Positions 57,093 to 64,000 of a stretch of 64,000 nt of DNA are shown here, piece after piece. Location: positions 132,878 through 196,877 of the IMG/VR virus record IMGVR_UViG_3300030419_007641; one strand, written 5' to 3'. The position numbers and the translations under genes were made by a program. Position 1 is the stretch's first letter. Each line of letters starts with the position of its first letter. The DNA is from a virus. The notes below the pieces were generated by a model. That model had not been told where the DNA came from and did not search any database. It worked only from the letters and a program-made list of their open reading frames with translations.

Positions 57093-59870
57093 ATGGCCAA
57101 CGGGTATCAACAAAACCAGCCCTCCCCGGGACGCGCTCCACGTAGAGCAGTCGGCTCAGAACCGCAGCCTGTAGGAAGCGATAAATCTTCAGAAGCAAAC
57201 GAGCATCACGAATATAGAAATAAAGCTGTAATAAATCAAAGAGGAGCTACTTTAGAAATAAATAATTCAACTGACCGCGAAGAGCTTAAGTTATCTCAGT
57301 ACTCGGGCTCTAACATAGCATTAAACAATTTAGTTAATAGTGAATTAGCAAGTAACAATAAGCAAACTAAGGTTGTTAATGATAAATTTGAGTCTGTAGG
57401 TAATGATAGAAATGTATACGTAGGTAAAGATAAAGTAGAGCGAGTAGTAGAAAATACTTATATCTTAAGGGGATTCGAAAATGATGATCAACTTATAGCT
57501 GCTGAAAACTGGAAGGGTACTTATACTGGAATAGCTAGAGATAACTCTCAATTTAGAATACAGAGAGGGGGATCTAGTTTTCCTAACGGCGTGGTTACAC
57601 CACTAATATATGAACAAAATCCAGATTTTATTAATAACCCCGCGCCGTGGGCCGGTCCTAATGACCAACAACAACAGCAACTACCTCAGGAAGTTATAGG
57701 TCGTGCTCCAAATCCAACCCTTAATCAATATAGATGGAGTGTAAATAATATATTTGGAGGGTTCGGAAAACCAGCTCAGCCGAATGCTGATCCACCAGAA
57801 AATCAACGATGCGCACCTGCAGTTAAAAAGGGTGTTGACGAAGTTAAAGATTTTGAATTTGTTCGACCCGGGTTAAGAGTGGGCCCCCGTAGAAATCGGG
57901 TAGACGAATTATCTGTCCTAGGCGGCTCCGGAGGAGTTGGTGGTGATGCAAATTTCGAAAATCCTTATGGTTCTAGAAATAGAGGGGTAATGACATTTGG
58001 TCCTAATTGGTCAGCTTCTACGGAAGGCGGTAGATGGAATCCTACGCCTAATTTTACATTAATTCCTGGTGATCCAAATGGATTTACCCAACAGCAACAA
58101 GCTATTGTTAATATACAAAATACTTTAAACAACTATGAATTAGACATGGGGAATGGTGGCGATGAAATTGATTTTGTAAAGCGTCATAAAATAGAAACAA
58201 TCGGAGCCGCTACTAATGACTACCCTTCTATTCGTGTAGATGAATTCGGTAGATCGCAACCAGTAGGAGTAGATGTTGGAAGATATACAACATATGTCAA
58301 CATGGACACAATTCCTCATGTCGAGCAAGTGAATAATGACATGACGTTTCCTGTTGGTAATTATACATTAAATGTTGGCAACAGGTACAACATGCTAGTA
58401 GGATCCGGTGGTGTGCAATTAAAAACCTCGGGGGCTGTTGAAATAGGAGGCACAACTGCTAATCTTGCCGCTAATAAAGTAACAGTACAGGGGTGCTCAG
58501 GTGTACATATAGGTAGTGAAAGCGTTGTAGAAATTCAATCTAAGAAAAGTATCTCTTTAAGATCTGACAGGCAAGTATTAATTTCACCGAGCTTGGGAAT
58601 ACAAAATGATTTAAAGGTGGGTGGTGCGTCGTATGTAGAGGGAGAAGCATATGTTCAGCATGTAACTGCGCCTATAGAGGTACAAGAAACGCATGCTACA
58701 GAATTATTTGGAAAGTTTAATACTGATTGTCCGCGGGAACTTCAAATAGGAGAAGCCGCAATTGATATGGTTAAGTTTGCTAATCAGCTGAACTTTATAC
58801 TTGATGAACCGTTGCAGGTAAATCAAAGTCACGGTGAAGGAGAGGTTATATGCTATTATCCTGTATTTGCACTTAAAGAGGATGATTTAATTAAAACATA
58901 TCCCCATTCTCATAACTTTAACAACCTACCGTTAAGATTATGTCAAGGAAATGAAGATGTTAGGAAATTTGCAATGTGTGAAGGTATAAATGTAGATGCC
59001 TCACAAACAAGAGCTTTACCAATTGTTGATGAGAAAAAGGACCCGTGGCGTACAACGGGACCGACAGGAGAAATAGGTGAAAATAACGAAATTATTTATC
59101 CATGTAAACCCACTCGTGTACCGTCGCTCTCTTGCGAGCCTCCTGAGCCGCCTACGTGTCCAGATATTCCTGATTGTTCAGGTGAAACGCAATCAGAGCC
59201 TACGGTACCTATTACATCCTCTGTAGAAGCATTAAATAAGCAAGAGGAACAAATACGGCGACAAGAAAGCGCAAGGATGAAATTAAATCCTGGTAACCCA
59301 GACTTTATAAATTTTGATGATGTACTGGAAGCACGTAAAGAGCGCGCATGTGCTCGGGCTTGTAGAAAGCCCCCTGTAGAACTTTTTGACGGGGATGCTC
59401 AACAGTTTCCGGACATCGCAAATGCTCTCATTGCACGTGACGGTGGTGATTGTGGTCAACAATTACAGCAGGTTTGTGGTTGTGGTGGTGGTAATGGTCC
59501 GGATGGTAACCCATGTCCTATTGAACCTGGACGTGTACCGGATCAAAATTTTCCAAACGAGGCATTCAAGAATAAAGAAGGTGGCTGGGAACCCGGTAAT
59601 GCAAAAGAGATTGACAATGACTTAGGATTGCTTGAAGATGGTGACTTTGAATTTGTCGATGCAGATGGAAACACGCAAACCGGAATGGAAGGTCTTAGAT
59701 TGAAATGGGACTCAATTAACAGGCAGCGTCAAGCAGATAATAAGCCTCTAATTAATTTCCCAGAAATTTCTAATCCGGACGCAGGCGGTGAAAATATAGC
59801 TGCAGGGCCGTGGGGACCAAATGCTCCAGAGAACCCGTTAGTTGATGCTGGTATTGGGCCGGTTAATTAA
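57093..59870 (+). CDS. Baseplate spike/hub protein (gp5 C-terminal/VgrG-like)
   Basis: 925 residues. The start is disordered (QNQPSPGRAPRRAVGS). NNSTDREELKLSQYSGSNIALNN, VVNDKFESVGNDRNVYVGKDKVERV and, later, YTLNVGNRYNMLVGSGGVQLKTSGAVEIGG with SVVEIQSKKSISLRSDRQVLI are repeating short strands typical of the gp5/VgrG beta-prism spike. Residues 640-800 are Cys- and Pro-rich (CEPPEPPTCPDIPDCSGE), and may hold disulfides or metal. It punctures the outer membrane by family analogy. The end overlaps clpP by 8 bases. Confidence 0.75.
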   Translation: MANGYQQNQPSPGRAPRRAVGSEPQPVGSDKSSEANEHHEYRNKAVINQRGATLEINNSTDREELKLSQYSGSNIALNNLVNSELASNNKQTKVVNDKFESVGNDRNVYVGKDKVERVVENTYILRGFENDDQLIAAENWKGTYTGIARDNSQFRIQRGGSSFPNGVVTPLIYEQNPDFINNPAPWAGPNDQQQQQLPQEVIGRAPNPTLNQYRWSVNNIFGGFGKPAQPNADPPENQRCAPAVKKGVDEVKDFEFVRPGLRVGPRRNRVDELSVLGGSGGVGGDANFENPYGSRNRGVMTFGPNWSASTEGGRWNPTPNFTLIPGDPNGFTQQQQAIVNIQNTLNNYELDMGNGGDEIDFVKRHKIETIGAATNDYPSIRVDEFGRSQPVGVDVGRYTTYVNMDTIPHVEQVNNDMTFPVGNYTLNVGNRYNMLVGSGGVQLKTSGAVEIGGTTANLAANKVTVQGCSGVHIGSESVVEIQSKKSISLRSDRQVLISPSLGIQNDLKVGGASYVEGEAYVQHVTAPIEVQETHATELFGKFNTDCPRELQIGEAAIDMVKFANQLNFILDEPLQVNQSHGEGEVICYYPVFALKEDDLIKTYPHSHNFNNLPLRLCQGNEDVRKFAMCEGINVDASQTRALPIVDEKKDPWRTTGPTGEIGENNEIIYPCKPTRVPSLSCEPPEPPTCPDIPDCSGETQSEPTVPITSSVEALNKQEEQIRRQESARMKLNPGNPDFINFDDVLEARKERACARACRKPPVELFDGDAQQFPDIANALIARDGGDCGQQLQQVCGCGGGNGPDGNPCPIEPGRVPDQNFPNEAFKNKEGGWEPGNAKEIDNDLGLLEDGDFEFVDADGNTQTGMEGLRLKWDSINRQRQADNKPLINFPEISNPDAGGENIAAGPWGPNAPENPLVDAGIGPVN

Positions 59871-60480
59871 TTTCATCAACCAGCCCTAATTCTAAACAAG
59901 TATTGCTATCAAACCAGAGATCATGCTTCAAAATCTCATTAAGCTTCTTCATAGGCACTTTTGTATATTCTTTATACACGGCTTTGATTGTATCCATTAA
60001 ATGCTTATTATTTTCCATGTCATCTTCTAGTTCAGTATATTTACCATAACTAGTTGCTGAAAGCTGGTGGATAAGCATCTTAGAGTATTTTCCAATATAC
60101 CTCTTGCTACATGCTACTGAAATTAGTGTAGCAGCAGAAGCAGCTGCACCCTCAATATATGAATGAACTTCACTATTAAGATTTCTTATTGCATCAACTG
60201 TAGCCAGCCCAGCAAAAAGAGACCCACCATAAGAATTAATATGCAGATTAATATGAGGTTTAACATCAAGAAACAGATTTGTGACAGAAAGCTTTTTATC
60301 CATTTCATATAACGCTGCATTTAATTCTAAAGCATTTGATTCAGTAATATCACCATAGAAATATAGATTGTTTTCAACTATTTTAGTAACACCGCCGCTA
60401 CCAGCCGGGCTAGCATTAATAGTAACTATTTGTTGCGTTTCTTGCTCTCGTTCTTCTTCGTTTAAGTATTTCCATTTCAT
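59863..60480 (-). CDS. clpP: ClpP-like serine protease
   Basis: About 205 residues from the ATG at 60480; the upstream extension to 60588 lies within nrdA. IVENNLYFYGDITESNA, INLHINSYGGSLFAGLATVDAI, SYIEGAAASAATLISVAC (Ser in the AAS position), SKMLIHQLSA (catalytic His) and HDLWFDSNTCLELGLVDEI (Asp region) are the ClpP fold. Phage ClpP may process virion proteins or alter host proteolysis with host ClpA/X. It is the last gene of the nrdB-nrdA-clpP operon, 4 bases after nrdA. Confidence 0.85.
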   Translation of the reverse strand: MKWKYLNEEEREQETQQIVTINASPAGSGGVTKIVENNLYFYGDITESNALELNAALYEMDKKLSVTNLFLDVKPHINLHINSYGGSLFAGLATVDAIRNLNSEVHSYIEGAAASAATLISVACSKRYIGKYSKMLIHQLSATSYGKYTELEDDMENNKHLMDTIKAVYKEYTKVPMKKLNEILKHDLWFDSNTCLELGLVDEIN

Positions 60481-60484
60481 AATA

Positions 60485-62131
60485 TCAGCCTTGACACGAA
60501 GCACAATTAAGAATATTTCTTGCCAGCTCTTGTGCTGGATTGGCGCTTCTCTGATAGTATAGTGACTTAATTCCACTTTGCCAGGCATAAATTAAAAGTT
60601 CATTAACTTCTCTTGGTTTTGTTTCCGGCGGGATCATTAAGTTTAGGGACTGGCCTTGATCGATATATTTTTGTCGCATTGCAGCTTGAATAATAATTTC
60701 CTTTTGTGAAATTTCACCGAAAGTCTTAAACACGTCTTTTTCTTCTTCTGTTAAAAATTTTAGATGTTGTACACTGCCCCCGTGGTTCAAGATACTCTTC
60801 CAAGTAGTTGCATTATCCTTATCTCTTTCTTTTAAAAGTTTTACAAGGTACGGGTTACGATATGTAAATTTACCTTTAGCTAAATCCTTAGTAAAATAGT
60901 TTGAATTAAGAGGTTCGATAGAAGGGGAGACCTGACCTAAAATAAATGAGCTGCTAGTAGTAGGAGCTATAGCCATCGTTGTGGCATTTCGTATACCATA
61001 TCCTTTACATAGCTCTGGCTCACCAAATAACTCTGCTAATTCTCTTGTAGCATTATCACATCTCTCTTTAATTAAGACAAACACTTCTTGATTTATACCT
61101 TTAGCCATTAACGACTCAAATGCAATCATTTTAGACTGGAGGTACGTGTGCCATCCTAATACTCCAACTCCTAATGCTCTCTGTCTTACAGCAAAGTTAT
61201 GTGGAGCTTCCATATACTTTACACCTTCAGTCTTCTTAATAAAATCAGACATTACAGCATCCAAGAAGTAAACTAAAGTCTCAATAGCATCTGTTTCCTT
61301 AATTTCGTCCCACATTGCTAAATTAAGAGAAGATAAATCACAAACAAATGATTCATCTTCATCAGAAGATAAAAATATCTCAGTACATAAATTGCTAGCG
61401 TTTATTCGCTTGCCTTGGTCTTTATAAACTTGCGGTGCATTATTGTTAGCAGTATCAGTCCAAAAAATATAAGGGTATCCTGTTTCATATCTCTTTTTAA
61501 TTATTTTTGCCCACAATTTACGCTTCTCTTTATTACCATCAACAACAGCTTGCATCCATTCATCTGTTATACATACACCGAAAGATAGATCTTGTACCGG
61601 ATCGCCTTCCGATCTAATTCTCATAAACTCCTCGATATCGGGATGTTCAACAGGTAAATAAGCTGCAAAAGAACCTCTGCGTACGTTACTCTGTGAAACA
61701 TAATTTATAAGAGCATCAAATACAGTAAGTTGATGATGTACACCTGTTGCAGCTCCTCCAGATGATATTGGAGCTCCGCGGTGTCTTACTGCACCAAAGT
61801 AGCCAGATGTACCGCCACCTACCTTTGACATTGTTCCAACTTCAGCGACCTTAGTAAGAATTTTTTCCATATCGTCGGGAATATAACTACCAAAACAAGA
61901 AATTGGTAATCCTCTTTCTTTACCAAAATTTGACCAAATAGGAGAAGACAAAGAATAAAAGCCCCGAGCCATATAGTCGGTAAACTTGTCTGCAAATCCT
62001 TTTATTTTAAGATATTTTTCAGCGGTTTTAGCAATAGTTTCAATTCTATCTTCTGGGGACTCACCCTCTTCTAAATAACCCCTTTTTAGAAATTTCTTCG
62101 AATCTGCATTTAACCAACTATAATTTTTCAT
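60485..62131 (-). CDS. nrdA: Ribonucleotide reductase class Ia alpha subunit
   Basis: 548 residues, short because no N-terminal ATP-cone is present. LPISCFGS (Cys79, first redox Cys), INASNLCTEIFL (radical-site Asn-Cys-Glu), ALGVGVLGWHTYLQ, TSSSFILGQVSPSIEP, and the radical-transfer Tyr pair in SLYYQRSAN are all present; the tail NCASCQG holds the CxxC reductant. It makes dNDPs for phage DNA. The lack of the ATP-cone suggests no dATP feedback inhibition, useful for a phage. Two bases after nrdB. Confidence 0.95.
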   Translation of the reverse strand: MKNYSWLNADSKKFLKRGYLEEGESPEDRIETIAKTAEKYLKIKGFADKFTDYMARGFYSLSSPIWSNFGKERGLPISCFGSYIPDDMEKILTKVAEVGTMSKVGGGTSGYFGAVRHRGAPISSGGAATGVHHQLTVFDALINYVSQSNVRRGSFAAYLPVEHPDIEEFMRIRSEGDPVQDLSFGVCITDEWMQAVVDGNKEKRKLWAKIIKKRYETGYPYIFWTDTANNNAPQVYKDQGKRINASNLCTEIFLSSDEDESFVCDLSSLNLAMWDEIKETDAIETLVYFLDAVMSDFIKKTEGVKYMEAPHNFAVRQRALGVGVLGWHTYLQSKMIAFESLMAKGINQEVFVLIKERCDNATRELAELFGEPELCKGYGIRNATTMAIAPTTSSSFILGQVSPSIEPLNSNYFTKDLAKGKFTYRNPYLVKLLKERDKDNATTWKSILNHGGSVQHLKFLTEEEKDVFKTFGEISQKEIIIQAAMRQKYIDQGQSLNLMIPPETKPREVNELLIYAWQSGIKSLYYQRSANPAQELARNILNCASCQG

Positions 62132-62133
62132 AC

Positions 62134-63117
62134 TTAAAATAAGTCCTCTTCATCAAAGGATTGATTTTTCTTAGAATATTCTGTAGGCCGTGTATGGAAA
62201 AAGTCTGCCATATTATTACCCATTAATTCTTCTTCAAACCACATTGTAGCCTCAAGTGCATCATTATCAACTTCAAATGGTGCTTTAAAGCCAATCTGAT
62301 CTAGTGAAGAAATAATTCTATTTTTAATAAATCCTTTTAATAAGTCAGCATTTAAACCATCTTCTTTATAGCCGTTAACCATCCAATCAACAATTTTACT
62401 TTCTGCTTTTAATGCTTCTTCTGCTTCGTGTAAAATTCTTTCTTCTAATTCTTCATCAAACAGCTCTGGATATTCTTCTCTAATTGTGTTTATAATTTTT
62501 ATACCAACAAGTGCGTGAATGTTTTCTTCATTTCGAGTATATTTTACTTGTTGATCTGTATCCTTAAGAACATTTTTATTTCTCGCGAACCAATTAATAA
62601 TATAAAATTGTGAAAACAGCGAAACATTTTCAACAAAAAGAGTAAACAGTATTAGTGCGTACAAATATTGTTTTTTACTATCTTTATAAAACTTATGTGT
62701 ATATTTGCGTAAATATTTTACTCTACCTTCTATCCATTCTAATTTTAAATTTTCTTCAAATATTTCTTCAAGTCCTAGTATTTGCAGCAATCTCTCGTAT
62801 GCATTGTTATGTATAACTTCGACATTTGCCATAACATAACCTAAATCACATAAAGAAGGGTGAGGTAAATTCTCACCCAATTTAGCCCAAAACGTCTTTA
62901 CTGCTACTTCAATTTGTCCAATAGCAGAAAGGGTTCGGACAATAATCTCTCTTTCTTGATCTGTTAGCTCAACCTTAAATTGTTGAATATCTGACTTAAA
63001 AGAAAATTCCTTATCAGTCCAAAACCCATTATGCATAGCTTCAATAAACTGATCAGTCCATGGGTATCTATTAGGCTTTCTAGATACTTGCTCTGTGAAT
63101 ATAGTGCTCCCGTCCAT
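62134..63117 (-). CDS. nrdB: Ribonucleotide reductase class Ia beta subunit
   Basis: 327 residues. IGQIEVAVKTFW (Glu70), VMANVEVIHNNAYERLL (Glu100, His103 and radical Tyr107), NIHALVGIKII (ENIHA, Glu and His ligands) and an acidic C-terminal tail (QSFDEEDLF) that docks on NrdA are present. The dinuclear iron and tyrosyl radical site is intact. First gene of the leftward operon. Confidence 0.93.
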   Translation of the reverse strand: MDGSTIFTEQVSRKPNRYPWTDQFIEAMHNGFWTDKEFSFKSDIQQFKVELTDQEREIIVRTLSAIGQIEVAVKTFWAKLGENLPHPSLCDLGYVMANVEVIHNNAYERLLQILGLEEIFEENLKLEWIEGRVKYLRKYTHKFYKDSKKQYLYALILFTLFVENVSLFSQFYIINWFARNKNVLKDTDQQVKYTRNEENIHALVGIKIINTIREEYPELFDEELEERILHEAEEALKAESKIVDWMVNGYKEDGLNADLLKGFIKNRIISSLDQIGFKAPFEVDNDALEATMWFEEELMGNNMADFFHTRPTEYSKKNQSFDEEDLF

Positions 63118-63138
63118 TATCGCTTTACCTAGTGTGAG

Positions 63139-63369
63139 CTATACGGGTATGACAGCTTTTAAACCACCGTGAGGTAGTGAAAATGTTTTAACAAAACGTT
63201 TTCCTGAAGACTCAACAGTCACAGTCATTATGTGTCCGCTAGCGTAAGGCTGCGACACAATGTTACCACCAACGGTAATTACTCTATATAATTGTCCTGT
63301 TCCCGCTTCAAATATTTTTACCGTGGTGGGAGAACCCTGCTGTGCTATAAATTGTTTAGTCTTGCTCAT
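63139..63369 (-). CDS. Small hypothetical protein, beta-rich
   Basis: 76 residues. VKIFEAGTGQLYRVITVGGNIV and HIMTVTVESSGKRFVKTF are strand-rich, with no recognised family. It overlaps the upstream gene by 14 bases and is upstream of nrdB. Possibly a small virion or regulatory protein. Confidence 0.5.
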   Translation of the reverse strand: MSKTKQFIAQQGSPTTVKIFEAGTGQLYRVITVGGNIVSQPYASGHIMTVTVESSGKRFVKTFSLPHGGLKAVIPV

Positions 63370-63724
63370 AATCTCTGATATTATTTATGAAATGTACTAC
63401 TTCTGGATCAGATTTATGTGTAGCAAAGTTTAAAGTATTTGATACTTTTTTTGCTGTTTGTGATGCTTGAATCTTATGAAATTCAATGAGTTCTACTAGT
63501 TGTTGTGAATCGCATTCCGGAAGACTATCTTCATTGACATTTAATATGTTTCTGATTTCTTGTATTGAGTATCCCTTATTAAGATACGTCTTAGCCTTTT
63601 GCGTGATAAAATATTTTTTAAGATTATTTTCGTCTACATAATCCTTAACTTTCTTATCATAGTAATCTTGACTATATGTATAGCTTTTTCCGGTAATAGA
63701 ACATGTGATCCTTCGACTTGACAT
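63356..63724 (-). CDS. Hypothetical protein with helical C-terminus
   Basis: About 122 residues from the ATG at 63724; the frame extends to 63763 but would overlap the upstream phosphoribosyltransferase stop. ITCSITGKSYTYSQDYYDKKV may be a zinc-free remnant of a small ribbon, since only one Cys is in place. The rest is helical and charged. No family recognised. Confidence 0.45.
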   Translation of the reverse strand: MSSRRITCSITGKSYTYSQDYYDKKVKDYVDENNLKKYFITQKAKTYLNKGYSIQEIRNILNVNEDSLPECDSQQLVELIEFHKIQASQTAKKVSNTLNFATHKSDPEVVHFINNIRDYEQD

Positions 63725-63738
63725 TGCTATATTATAAT

Positions 63739-64000
63739 CTACTCCCACGGAAAAACAATCCATTTATTATCAGGCACCACTACACCGTAGTGATCTAACC
63801 ACTTTGTATGTTTTTCCTTTGTACAAATACATGCTGTAGTATAAGGTATGTTACCTAGAGCTAGCTTGGTAGTAAGGTGTTCCATAGTATCACCCGTATC
63901 ACATATATCATCTACAACTAAAACATGTAAATTGTTATTAGTTTCATATAGTTCATAAAAATTTACTGTTTGACCGACGCGTAAATTTTCTGTCTTTTTT
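63739..64000 (-). CDS. Phosphoribosyltransferase, C-terminal part
   Basis: Partial: the frame runs off the right edge and stops at 63739-63741, giving about 87 codons. VLVVDDICDTGDTMEHL is the PRPP-binding motif of type I phosphoribosyltransferases, and KWLDHYGVVVP with a terminal WIVFPWE resembles xanthine/hypoxanthine-guanine enzymes. It would salvage a purine base. In a phage with 7-deazaguanine genes, salvage of a modified base is a further possibility; that is speculation. Confidence 0.75.
   Translation of the reverse strand, partial: KKTENLRVGQTVNFYELYETNNNLHVLVVDDICDTGDTMEHLTTKLALGNIPYTTACICTKEKHTKWLDHYGVVVPDNKWIVFPWE

Noticed and set aside
57093-59870. gp5 lysozyme activity in the baseplate spike
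   Set aside because: No T4-lysozyme catalytic motif is visible in either the hub or spike protein.
1-64000. tRNA genes, CRISPR arrays, insertion sequences or attachment sites
   Set aside because: No cloverleaf-like sequence, regularly spaced direct repeats, transposase or integrase gene was recognised on reading; a tRNA scan was not run.

Overview
The window is part of the genome of a T4-like contractile-tailed phage (myovirus). It encodes recognisable T4-type head and tail proteins (gp15, gp20 portal, gp4, gp21 protease, a gp67-like core peptide, gp22 scaffold, gp23 capsid, gp5-like baseplate hub and spike), a gp62-type clamp-loader subunit, a gp31/GroES-like co-chaperonin, class Ia ribonucleotide reductase, PhoH and a ClpP-like protease. 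The DNA is AT-rich, the genes are tightly packed with many ATGA/TAATG overlaps, and the accessory genes (folE, queD, queE, talC, nrdAB, phoH) are those typical of marine T4-like phages. A marine Gram-negative host, perhaps an alphaproteobacterium such as SAR11, is plausible but inferred. No tRNA, IS element or CRISPR array was seen. No gene-free stretch exceeds about 125 bases.

Layout. 0-9.2 kb: a UvsY-like fragment at the left edge, then a rightward run of mostly unknown proteins. About ten of them begin with a short helix ending in a hydrophobic-X-Glu site, like T4 capsid-targeting peptides cut by gp21. Three of these carry enzyme-like motifs (PD-(D/E)XK, KxDG nucleotidyltransferase, TxGH nucleotidyltransferase) and one looks like an aspartyl protease. 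7.4-11.5 kb: GTP cyclohydrolase I, QueD, QueE and PhoH. 11.5-29 kb: a roughly 17-kb sugar cassette with about ten glycosyltransferase-like proteins, two methyltransferases, a PLP aminotransferase, a radical SAM/SPASM enzyme and cupins. It includes a leftward operon (HAD phosphatase, transaldolase, cupin, HldE-type kinase, RpiB-nucleotidylyltransferase fusion) that resembles a rebuilt heptose-activation pathway. 29-32.7 kb: replication and chaperone genes plus a DinG-like helicase. 32.7-41.8 kb: the head and tail structural block, closed by a strong terminator after gp23. 41.8-47.1 kb: leftward tail-fibre genes, including a 1346-residue fibre with a cysteine-rich segment. 47.1-49.5 kb: leftward QueF, a P-loop kinase, a formyltransferase and a membrane protein. 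49.6-55.2 kb: a rightward operon of two holin-like proteins, CsgF, CsgG, a curlin-repeat protein, a FecR-domain protein and a CHASE2-class III nucleotide cyclase. 55.2-64 kb: a DpdA/TGT-like protein, baseplate hub and spike proteins, then leftward clpP-nrdA-nrdB, small unknowns and a partial phosphoribosyltransferase.

How the parts may work together. FolE, QueD, QueE, QueF and a TGT/DpdA-like protein make up most of a route that would place a 7-deazaguanine, probably preQ1-type, base in phage DNA. The sugar cassette could build and transfer an activated sugar to host surface glycan, virion or DNA. The most unusual block is the curli-secretion/FecR/CHASE2-cyclase operon, which would give the phage an outer-membrane peptide pore, an amyloid-like secreted protein and a membrane cyclase making a cyclic nucleotide. 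At least 17 start codons, mainly of late-type genes, lie 5-9 bases after an NNTAAATA box like the T4 late promoter. Most gaps are 5-7 bases, which suggests transcripts with almost no leader.
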